A stretch of 64,000 nucleotides of DNA, from NCBI GenBank assembly GCA_023014485.1, contig JAJOZX010001575.1, positions 124,001 to 188,000 of the forward strand, written 5' to 3'. The notes under the pieces were generated by a model. The model was not told the DNA's origin, made no database searches, and saw nothing but the letters and a program-made list of their open reading frames with translations. Of this stretch, positions 32,851 through 42,488 are shown piece after piece; the first letter of the stretch is position 1; every line of letters starts with the position of its first letter. The translations under genes and the position numbers were made by a program. The DNA is from Bathynomus jamesi (Eukaryota > Arthropoda > Malacostraca > Isopoda > Cirolanidae).

Positions 32851-33053
32851 GGATCAAATGTAGAATTCGGACCCCAGCCTTCTTTAGTTAGCTTTATAAG
32901 GCTAACTAACGAAAATATCACGACCTAACCTAACCAATCGTCAAGGGCGTACAGTTAACCTAACGATTGGTTAGGTTAGGTCGTGATATTTTCGTTAGTT
33001 AGCCTTATAAAGCTAACTAAAGAAGGCTGGGGTCCGAATTCTACATTTGATCC
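32851..33053. repeat. Perfect palindrome, 91-bp arms
   Basis: Arms 32851-32941 and 32963-33053 are perfect inverted copies with a 21-bp loop. The arms start GGATCAAATGTAGAATTCGG and end in the GACCTAACCTAACCAATCG motif shared with the other palindromes. Confidence 0.95.
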
Positions 33054-33462
33054 TTATTTTATTAATAAAACAATTGCAATTTAAATATTTATTATTCTAT
33101 ACGAATAATATAATTTTTGTTTTATCATGTTAAAGAAGTAAAATAATTCATCATGCCGTTACAGAAGTAATTATAAATTATGAGTGAAAATGTCAGCTGC
33201 CGAGTGACTCTATATCTATCGCAGTTCATCCGCCAATCTCGTTTTCTTTCATATCTGTAAATTTGTTTTCTTCTTTGATCTATCGAAAGCAGGCTGGACT
33301 TAGGCAAAAAAGCAAACATGACTTTTTATTAAACAAATAAATTACAAATAATGAATTTAAAAATGTAGATAATAAAAATAAGAGAAAAAGGAATTAAAAA
33401 TATCAATAAAAGTTTAATAATTAATTAAAGGGTAATTATTCGTTTTAGTGCTTTTTCTCCTT

Positions 33463-33660
33463 TCTGAACCAAAACACATTTTTCTGGTGTTTTTTGGTGT
33501 GATTTGTTCAAATCTGAACTTCGTTTCTTTGGGAAATGAGCCGTTTTTGAGAAATTTAAAATTGAAAATTTCTCAAAAACGGCTCATTTCCCAAAGAAAC
33601 GAAGTTCAGATTTGAACAAATCACACCAAAAAACACCAGAAAAATGTGTTTTGGTTCAGA
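33463..33660. repeat. Perfect palindrome, 95-bp arms, with a third copy nearby
   Basis: Arms 33463-33557 and 33566-33660 are perfect inverted copies around an 8-bp loop. The same arm is repeated in direct orientation at about 34165-34259, also with no change seen. The arm contains TTCTTTGGGAAATGAGCCG. Confidence 0.95.
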
Positions 33661-33718
33661 CTTAACCTAACTTAACTTAACCTAACTTAACCTAACCTAA
33701 CTTAACCTAACCTAACCC
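33661..33718. repeat. Degenerate telomere-like pentamers
   Basis: Eleven consecutive pentamers alternate between CCTAA and CTTAA, that is TTAGG and TTAAG on the other strand. TTAGG is the usual arthropod telomere unit. The run abuts the palindrome exactly. Confidence 0.8.
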
Positions 33719-33735
33719 GCGTTTTTTCGCAATTT

Positions 33736-34092
33736 CTAACCTTCAATAGCAGCGTTGGGGTGTTTATACAAATGAGTGGCGACCAACAGGAATAAATAGA
33801 CGATTTCGCCAGGCCCACAAATTTGAACTTGTTGGCCTAGCCAATGCTCACAGACGTCGAAGCAAAAACTCCTCCAATTAACCGCACTTTCGGAAGCCAC
33901 CGCTAAATAGAGCTGTGCAGCTAGCTTTGTCGAACGCTTTGTCAAGAATAACCCAACGTACAATAAGTTTTGCCACAGTTTGAGGTGGGATTTTTCAACC
34001 CACGTGCCTTTTCGACGGGAAACAGAGAAGGAACACTTTTTTTGGTTAATATTCGTTTTAATGCTTTGTTCGTTTTCGATAGAAGGAGACAT
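33736..34092 (-). pseudogene. Merlin-like (ISXO2) transposase fragment
   Basis: Minus-strand frame of 118 codons from ATG at 34092. It has RRKGTWVEKSHLKLWQNLLY, then ASESAVNWRSFCFDVCEHWL and ICGPGEIV, the order of the region between the zinc ribbon and the first catalytic residue in ISXO2/Merlin transposases. After GPGEIV the frame is lost, so the catalytic core is missing. The fragment sits between the 95-bp palindrome and its third copy, which suggests that these repeats are the element's terminal sequences. Confidence 0.6.
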
Positions 34093-34293
34093 TCTATGAC
34101 AAACTAGGGACGAGCGCGGCAGAAAAAAAAAGGTTAATTATTCGTTTTAGTGCTTTTTCTCCTTTCTGAACCAAAACACATTTTTCTGGTGTTTTTTGGT
34201 GTGATTTGTTCAAATCTGAACTTCGTTTCTTTGGGAAATGAGCCGTTTTTGAGAAATTTCGAACAAAGCATTAAAACGAATATTAACCAATTA
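34047..34293. repeat. Inverted pair bounding the third palindrome arm
   Basis: GGTTAATATTCGTTTTAATG at 34047 is matched inverted by CATTAAAACGAATATTAACC ending near 34291. A direct variant GGTTAATTATTCGTTTTAGT follows at 34133 and GGGTAATTATTCGTTTTAGT lies at 33430. Confidence 0.7.
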
Positions 34294-34739
34294 AAGTAGT
34301 TTTAGTTATTTTTAATATTGCATCAGGGACTACTTTATATTTGGTTTAAATACTAATATCGGATGTCATTATTAATTAAGTCATAACAAAGGATAAAAGT
34401 CGTAAACTAAACTAAGAATAAAAACTGAAACAAAAGAATTTGAAAATACAGAAATCAAACCATGTGAAAATAGAATTACTCTTCTTTCGTTCTTCCACCA
34501 AGTCTCCAGGCTTTAACGTTAACATTGTTTGGATGTCGGCGAAGGAATTATGTATAGGTTTTATACCACAGTCTAATATAATTACCAAGTCTTCTCATAA
34601 AATCTCATTTCATTCATAAGTACTCATACTGAAATTGACTTGCAGCGCCGTCCCACGTGAACTTTGAAAATTACAAGTCTCATTCAACAGTAATTATATT
34701 TAGTAATTATATGTAATATATGTAGTCGGTCCACTCTCA
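34294..34739. other. Unassigned AT-rich DNA
   Basis: No gene or clear repeat seen. Confidence 0.4.
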
Positions 34740-35246
34740 CATTATAAGTCCAAGCATGGGTATTTGTATTCAGTATTCAAATTTCGAATGCTTTCGAATA
34801 CAGCTTTTGAAGTATTCTTATTCGTATTGGAATACTTGAGAAGGAAAAGTCAAAGTATTGATATTTGTATTCTACACTTTGTAGACAAGTAGATAATCAA
34901 TAATTCAATAACTGTATAACTTTGTCAAAGTGGCAGAACTGTGATTGGATAACTCTGTAGAATGTAGCTCGTCTTCATGTTGTCTCGCATAATTATGTCC
35001 TTTCATAAAATGGATTTGTTTTAATAAAAAAAAATTGATGCAAACACGTATTGCTTACTCGTGTTTCTGTATTTGGATTTGATTTGAAAGTATTCAATAA
35101 ATACAGTCACGAATACTTTCAAATGTATTTGTATTCGCATTCGAATACTTTGTACTTCTCCTGTATTCGCATTTCGTATTCATGCAAATATGAAATATTA
35201 GTATTTGTATTCGAATACTGCCCTCCTGTATTCGGCCCATCCCTGA
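34740..35246. repeat. hAT-MITE-like sequence rich in GTATTCGAATAC
   Basis: Both ends carry variants of GTATTCGAATAC. The right end reads CAGGGATGGGCCGAATACAG from outside in, a hAT-like terminus. The left end (about 34752) is related but diverged, and I see no clear target duplication. Confidence 0.5.
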
Positions 35247-35724
35247 ATTTATTTATAACGTATAAATAATTTCATACAAACGATTTTCACCATAAATTTT
35301 TAAGCCAATGAGACCTTAACATTTGTGAGCCATTTCGATTTGGAGTGCAGCTTTACAAATTTGGCCTCATGGGCTTTGGACGTGAAGCTCAAAACTTTTG
35401 ATAGCTGAAGTATTTTTATAAATTTATGTGTTCACTGGCTTTTTCTCGATTTGACAAAAAGGTATGAAATTTTCTACGAGCGTGACCTACGTAAGTGATG
35501 TTGGTTTCAAACTCTGAGCGGTGAGGCTCTGGATTCGCTCACCCTCACTTTTCGCTCACTTTTCCCTTACCCTGTACTATAAATCTCCCATTTTCTTATT
35601 ATAGTAATTTCCATTATTTTTATTCAAGATGAAACCTCGTCAACGACATCAGGTAAAGTTTCCAGTAAGGAAACGCATCAATTTCTCTATTGATTCTTGA
35701 CCTAGAACCAGGGATACGCTAGAA
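35247..35724. other. Unassigned DNA
   Basis: No gene seen. Confidence 0.4.
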
Positions 35725-35860
35725 CTAGGATAACACTACTTCCCGTTACATTACCGAAGTTAAGCAACGTTGGGTGTGGGTGGCCGTCCTCTGTGCGCGG
35801 ATGATATACCGATCTCACGTAAAGCTACAAGTCCCCTCTGTCATATGACCTCAGATGTTA
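35725..35860 (+). ncRNA. 5S rRNA-derived sequence (pseudogene or SINE3 head)
   Basis: TACCGAAGTTAAGCAACGTTGGG at about 35751 matches the strongly conserved internal part of 5S rRNA (ACCGAAGTTAAGC), which is also its pol III A box. The 5' half before it and the 3' half after it diverge, so this is not a working 5S gene. The continuation GATGATATACCGATCTCACG may be a SINE body. Confidence 0.55.
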
Positions 35861-36599
35861 CGAAGGAGGTAAAGTGACCTTAAAACATAGCATCGTGCTG
35901 AAACCTATTAAAACCTTGCCTCGGTAGACAATAAACAATATATATATATTTTTTAATTACAATAAGCCGCATATTATCTTCCTTTAAATGCTTCTACGTT
36001 TGTTCTCTGGAACAGAAGTAATAAAAGGGGAGAATGTAGACACCGATCGACCATGGAAGTACTCCGGGATGGACGTTAGGCAGGAGATAGTGCTGTAACT
36101 CTCGTTTCTTCTGTCACTGCCCCCTGATATTTCTCTGCGTCTCATCTACCCTGTGATCAGTCCAGCATCCTCTCAAACATACGCTTCTCTCTCTGTTCTT
36201 TCCGACAAATACACGCATTTTACACCCTACACAATCTTTTCAAAATTTATAAAAAAAAAAGCATCGTGGGCCTCGGAGACCTTGATTTTGGCTCTCTCTT
36301 TCTTATAAAGTTGGGTATTTTTGCGGCCACCCGCCCTTGGCCCCTCCTTTCTGCATAAAAGAAAAAACAGTTAACAGTATGTCATGTGATCTGTCTATTA
36401 AAACTGTGCCAGACATTCACTTTAATATATTTAATAAGGCTAAAATTAAGTAAAATTATATTAAAATATATGTTATATTTGAGCAAGTGTGTATATATAT
36501 ATAATTCAATAAGTAAACAAATAATTAAGTTAAATATTGCCTGTGAGTGCAAATGCTCCGACAATACTCATCCACTCTGAAAACAAATTTGATTAAGTA
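35861..36599. other. Unassigned DNA
   Basis: No coding region supported. Confidence 0.4.
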
Positions 36600-36715
36600 C
36601 ACGTGTGTGTATATGTGTACACACACACACACACACGTGTGTGTGTGTGTGTATAGAGTATGTATATTTATTTATTTGTGTGTGTGTGTGTGTGAGAGAG
36701 AGAGAGTGTGTGTGT
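36600..36715. repeat. AC/GT and GA microsatellites
   Basis: A run of AC followed by GT forms a palindromic block, with further GT and GA runs to about 36715. Confidence 0.9.
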
Positions 36716-36840
36716 GTTTATCTCCTTCATTTTATTTTATGGGACTGAATTAAATTTGAGCGGAGAATGATGCATAATGTACGATAAAATAGATAAAATA
36801 GATAAGGTCTAATTCATTTTGGATTACCTTCAGTTAAAAG

Positions 36841-39656
36841 TAGAGGTGCACCGGATATGATATCCGGCCGGATATTGTGAAATATCCGGTATCCGGTAGG
36901 ATATGGGTCATATCCGGCCGGATATGCCGGATATAAGCCAAGACATTAGAAAATTAACACCTGTATGAAAATCTGCCATAATATGATAATAACACATTAC
37001 AAATAATATTTTATATACAAAAAATGGAAAGCCCCCAGGGCCCACCCCTAAACTAGTCCAGCAACACTTTTTATATTAAATCAACACAATACTGATGACA
37101 AGAATAAATAAAACATCTGTCCATCCTTAACGATTACAGTTCTATTAATATAATCGGAGCTTTTTATAAAAAGTCTAGGCGTTAAATTTTTTAAAAAGAG
37201 TAAAATATTGCTAGACCCCTGCACTTGCTTTCCATTCTTTTTTCCTCCTTTTTTCCTTTATTTTCAACAATACAAAACATTACGAGCTGACAAATGTAAA
37301 ACAATACATTGAATAAAATATAAAATGCCTGGAATGAAATCAATGAATGGAGGGCAGTAATGTGTAGGTCAGATGCCGCCATTCAGCCTGGAGTCTTCAG
37401 AATAAAAAACTCGACAACAGTGATTTAGAACTTTTTTCCGTTGTGGTGCGGAAACAAGAGCATTTCTCCTCTTTTAGGCAATATTTGGGATCGCCTTGCT
37501 TCATAGATGTTTCCATATTCAGAAAACATTCTCTCTGAAAATACGGAGGATGCGGGTGTGCAGAGAAGCTTTGAAACAATAGTTTTAAGGAGACGAAATC
37601 GGTCCTCCCGCTTCCAAATTTGAACTGGACAGCGTTTCCTATCTACGAGAGGTTCAGATGCATATCGGTCTAACTCCCCTGCAATCAGTAGAACAGGAGC
37701 AGTCTTTTTTTCAACCTTTCTTCTCTCGTAACTTACTTCCCCAGATTGTGCTCCTTTTGTGATCTCCATAAAACACGCTTCAAGAATGTCCTCTTCGTCT
37801 TTCCTCCTTCGCATAGGAGAACTGGAATTTGAGCTTCTTTCGCTTCAACTTTCATTACCTTCACTTTCATTTTCATTAGAATCATTACCACCTTCGTCAT
37901 TTTCAATACTTATGACTTCTTCAATCAGCCAGGATTTAACCTGCTCTTTTTGATCTTGTTGAAAGAAAGATAACTTATACCGCGGATCTATTGCAGTCGC
38001 AGTCACATAAGCCCTGTTTTTCATTATGTTCAAAGACTTTCCATCATTACTCTCCGACAAGAAACGCGCTCGAAGAGAAGTCAGGAGTTCTCTCTTTGTC
38101 GTTTGAACACCTTAGTTATCATGGCCAATCTTTGAAAGAAATCTTTGTAAAATACAAATGTTTGGGATTACGGAAGACAAAGTTGATTTTTCCGAACTCA
38201 TTTCCTGAGTTAGTTGGAAGAATGGTTTTAATATTTTAAGGAGATTTCGTATCAGTGTCCACTCGAAGGATGTGATGGTAGGTAATTCACTACGATCAGC
38301 CAAATACAGTTGCACTGGAATTTTTAATTTATATAATCTTTCTAGCATCAAATATGCACTGTTCCAACGTGTTGGGACATCTTGAACCAATCGGAGAGGC
38401 TCAAGATTTTGCTGCACTTGAATGTGTTTGAAATTGTTACAGGCCAAAGGAGGATGATTAAAGTGAGTTGCAAGGCGGCGACTTTTTGCAAGGATATCAA
38501 TTACACTCCTCTGAACCATAATTGAGTCACTAATAACCAGTTGGAGTAAATGAATGCTGCAGTGTATTGAAGGTATTTCAGCCAGGTCACTACCAAGAGC
38601 CATATTACTAGCTCCATCCCTCACCAATAAATTCCTCTTATTTGCATCAAGATCCCAACTATCCCACATAGAGCGAAACTTTTCAGATATATTCTTGCCA
38701 GTATGCGACCCTGAGAAATGAGAGGCATGTATCACAGCATCGTATCTTTCAAAATCTTTACCTATCCAGTGACCCGATAATGATATAAAACTTTCTTGAG
38801 AGGTTGTGCATGTCCCTATATCTGAAGAAAAGCTGACATGCTTTACTTCTTCCAGCTTCTGAGCAATTTTAGACTTGAACTCATTATAAAGACGAGGAAT
38901 TATAGTATCAGAAAAGTACCTTCTGCTCGGTAAGAGATATCTGGGTTGGAGGTAGGCCATTAGATCAATAAAACCATCATCTTCAACTAAAGTAAATGGC
39001 TGGTTGTCCAAAGCCATCATCATGCCAATTTTACGGTGAATCATCACAGACCTGGAGTCATTGATGTCCCATATTTTTTTAGATGAAAAGCTTTCCTCTA
39101 TTGAGATCTGCTTACTCATTTGGTCCATTTTCTTTTCTTTCAGAGAACTACCAGTAGAAGTTGATGGTCTAGCCCATATTCTATCTATGCCTATTTCCTT
39201 TGATTCAGTCGCAGCTATTCTTTTTATGTCATTTTCGTTTTTGGCTTTAGCATACTCTTTTGGGTGATTAATCTTCAAATGATTATGAAGAGGTGTTGCG
39301 CTAAAAGACTTTTGGCCACCTTTCTCCGTCCCACGTTTGATAATTCTTTTGGCAAATATTACACTTTGCAGTGATATCGCTAGGATCATTTATTGTATAC
39401 AGTGACCACACAAAACTTGTCATGATTAATATTAATAGTTTAATACAACACAAGAACCTGAAAGAGAACAAAACAATTAAACATCTGAATATACTTAAAT
39501 TATTATTTATCTTATTTTTTTTTTGGGGGGGGGGCGCTTGCCCCCAATGCAAAACAAAACATAGCAATATGAGTGTAAAAATAATACGGTACCTAATAAT
39601 ATATATCCGGCGGGACAGATATGGCCATATCCGGTATCCGGCCCGGTGCACCCCTA
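36841..39656 (-). mobile_element. hAT transposon with BED-type transposase (hAT-3)
   Basis: Ends TAGAGGTGCACCGG and, read from the right, TAGGGGTGCACCGG. A perfect 8-bp duplication GTTAAAAG flanks it (36833-36840, 39657-39664). Both subterminal regions are dense in the half-palindrome ATATCCGG. The transposase gene is on the minus strand. Confidence 0.95.
37425..39423 (-). pseudogene. BED-finger hAT transposase (ZBED-like), three lesions
   Basis: ATG at 39423. The BED finger shows KCNICQK with the two Cys, then after a one-base shift near 39344 HNHLKINH with the two His. The catalytic RNase H-like domain follows from about 39000 (HVSFSSDIGTCTTSQESFIS, LVRDGASNMALG, CSIHLLQLVI, VPTRWNSAYLML). 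TAA at about 38114 and TGA at about 37846 interrupt an otherwise continuous frame. The C-terminal dimerisation motif lies at 37560-37450 (PASSVFSERMFSEYGNIYEA). Domain order is complete, so this copy died recently through one shift and two stop codons. Confidence 0.88.
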
Positions 39657-39664
39657 GTTAAAAG

Positions 39665-39800
39665 GACAAAATTATTCTAAGAAAGAAAATTGATTGAAGA
39701 TGAAATTGTTTCGTGTCTGTAAATAAAATTAATAATTAATTACGAAATATTAAATGTTGCTGTGTTTATAGGTTTTATATACCTCTATTATTATTATTAA

Positions 39801-39831
<31 letters not shown>

Positions 39832-40119
39832 TCCTTTCAACTTTTCAACCTTTCAAATATTCCGTGCGATGATTCCTCATTTCACGAAGGTTAAGTTCGT
39901 CGCCCCTTCTCTCGAGTTGGCCTGGTGAAGTAATGTTTGTTTGTTTTTTTCTGTTTAAGGTGCTTTCAACCCTGCTGGATTATTGACACCATTTTTTTTT
40001 TTTTTTGGTAGAGAAAGATGGTGAAAGAAGTAGTAGAAGAAAGGGAGCAACTCTTTTAAGGTTTTTTAAGGTGAAGTAATGAATTGGTTTCTTGTACTCT
40101 CCACCTCACATAGCCAGGT
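39665..40119. other. AT-rich DNA with an ATT microsatellite
   Basis: ATT run at 39787-39832. No gene seen. Confidence 0.6.
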
Positions 40120-40890
40120 ACGCCCGGTTCATCGGGGATTGTTCTGACCCAGGCGTCTAATCTTCTTTTGAAGATGTCCACCGCAACACCACTCGTGTCC
40201 TTAGGTCTTTGGGCAGCTGATTAAACAGTTTTGGTCCTCTCACACCAAAACTATTTTCTTTCAAGGTTAAGTATGTTCCCTGTCTCGCCTTTAATTTGGG
40301 AACACGACACAGTCTTCCTTTTCTACTTTCCACCGTTGTTTGGGGAGTTACGGGGTTCAGAGTAAGATTAGGGACTAGTTTCTCCATTATTTTCCAAGTG
40401 TAAATAATGGTGTGTGGCTCTCTTCTACTTTCCAGTGAATATAGGTTTAATTCGCGTAACTTTTCCCAGTAATTTAGTTCTTTGCACCCATTGATCTTGG
40501 CTGTGAAGCTTCTCTGAATCCCTTCTAGCTGTCTAAATGTTTTCTTTTTTTATATGGACATGTTCGGACCGAGCAGTATTCCGATTTGGGTGTGATCAGT
40601 GTTTTCAGTAGAGGAATCATTATATTCCCTATCCCTTCGTTTAAAGGTTCTCAGTATCTGCCCAGTTATTCTTTCTGCTCTGTTTACTGCTATCTTATTT
40701 TGTTTCGAATTTCGCATCATCAGTCATTACAACCCCTAAATCTTTTGCTTTAGAATTTCTCTGAATTTTCTCTCCATTTGGGGTATAATATTCCATGGAT
40801 TTTAAGTCCTCTCTTTTTCTCTACCGTAACAGCTGAAATTTCTCAGTGTTAAACTTCATATTGTTATCTTCCGTCCACTTGTAGATCATC
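40120..40890 (-). pseudogene. LINE ORF2 C-terminal fragment, a different family
   Basis: Minus-strand frame 40387-40157 reads KENSFGVRGPKLFNQLPKDL, the C-terminal signature of a non-LTR reverse transcriptase. Upstream, in broken frames, IQRNSKAKDLGVV, GIQRSFTAKINGC and ESRREPHTIIYTWKIMEKLV extend the match to about 40890. It is not the CR1 family found elsewhere in the window. Confidence 0.7.
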
Positions 40891-41159
40891 TAAGGTCATT
40901 AGCATCTCTTCCGTTGTCTTTTGCCTCGAAGATGGTTTTCCAATCTATTACTTCCATGCTGGATGCAACAGTGCAACACTTTCCCAATTTATAGCTTTGG
41001 AGTGAAAATTAAAAATTTCGAATTTGCTTCTTTCTGTTGTTCGTGTTCTTTCCTTTCCTGTTGCTTTTGTATTGGTTGCTATGTCAATAATATTGTAATC
41101 CGACATTATAGTTGGGGATTATTATTATTATTATTACTAGTACAGTTCCCGTCGCTTCG

Positions 41160-41600
41160 CTGACGGTTAGACAGGCTAAACTACAGAAAAGAACGCAGTC
41201 GTGAAAATTTTGAGCTTCACATTGTGTCAACATTTCTGAATCTGGTATCTCCCAAAACCTCCTCACCCCCATTCATGCAACTTGGGGGCTAACCCCCTCC
41301 CCCATTACCCCACCCCTCCCCATTACCCCACCCCTCCCCATTACCCCCACCCCCATTACCCCCACCCCTCCCCATTACCCCACCCATCCCCCATTACCTC
41401 CACCCCCATTACTGCCCGGGATAAATTTCACAAACAGACAAACAGACAGGCTAAACTACAGAAAAGAACACAGTCATAAAAATCTTGAGCTTCACATTGT
41501 CGCCCGTAATACAATTTCTGAATTTTTTTCTCACAATTTCTGAAAGTGTGACGGACGGACGGACGGACGGACAGACGGACAGACGGACAGACGGACAGCT
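41160..41600. repeat. Direct repeats around C-rich and GGAC-rich simple sequence
   Basis: ACAGGCTAAACTACAGAAAA occurs at about 41172 and again at about 41446, each followed by CTTGAGCTTCACATTGT-like sequence. Between them lies a C-rich array of CCCATTAC units (41285-41417). GGAC/AGAC units follow at 41549-41599. Confidence 0.8.
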
Positions 41601-42488
41601 CTCTTATTATAGTATAGAAGATTATTTATATTATTACTGTTATTATTAAAAGAAAATGTAGCGACTTTTTTTTATCAGTTATTGATGCACAGAAGGAGGA
41701 AAACAAATTTATTCTCGACAATTTTTATTCAAACAGAATTTTGCAACACTGCAATACGGCAAGTTTTATAGAAAAAGTCACAAATTTGAAATTTCAAACT
41801 CGTACAACTAAAAATTTTTTGCCTATAATTTTATTTTGTTTCGGGTGGTGTTGGAAGGGTGGTGAACTGATAAAAAAAACACCCTGCGTTATCGTGTAAT
41901 TATGTACAGTAAATGTTTAAATATACTATAGTTCGTAACCTTCATTGTTAAATGGCGTATTCACTCGACGGTACTGAGAAGATAAGCAGTGATAATGTTC
42001 GGAGGTTTTTAACCTCCTTTATATCGGCGAAAGTCATGTGACGGAGGGAACCTACAGCCAGTGGCGGTCCTAGCTTACATGACGCCCTGGGCGAACCTCA
42101 CCTTCAGCGCCCCCCCCCCTGTTCGCCAACACACACACATTCGAATCCCCCCAAAATAAAGGACAGACATAACTCTTTCACAAAATAACTTTTTATTGGA
42201 CTAATTGTTGGAACTTCAGAACCAAAACAAAGACTCAAATTTCTGAATTTTACAAATCCTTCATCACGTAAATAGAATAACTCACTTAAGAGAATGTAAT
42301 TATGATACTATGAACAGGAAAAATACAAATTAAATTGCACAACTGCCATAAATAAACTAGAGAATCAAATTTCTAAATTGTACAAATGCTCTATCACATA
42401 AATAGAATAAGACACTTAAGAGAGGGTAATTATTATGCTACACTTTGAACAAGAAACAAAATAAATTGCACCACAGCACAACTGCCAT

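Noticed and set aside
33736..34092. Host gene with a 118-codon product
   Set aside because: Motifs RRKGTWVEKSHL and ICGPGEIV place it in ISXO2/Merlin transposases and the catalytic part is missing.
35725..35860. Functional 5S rRNA gene
   Set aside because: Only the internal core matches; both outer thirds differ too much.
41285..41600. CRISPR-like or satellite array
   Set aside because: Short simple repeats (CCCATTAC, GGAC) without unique spacers, in an animal genome.
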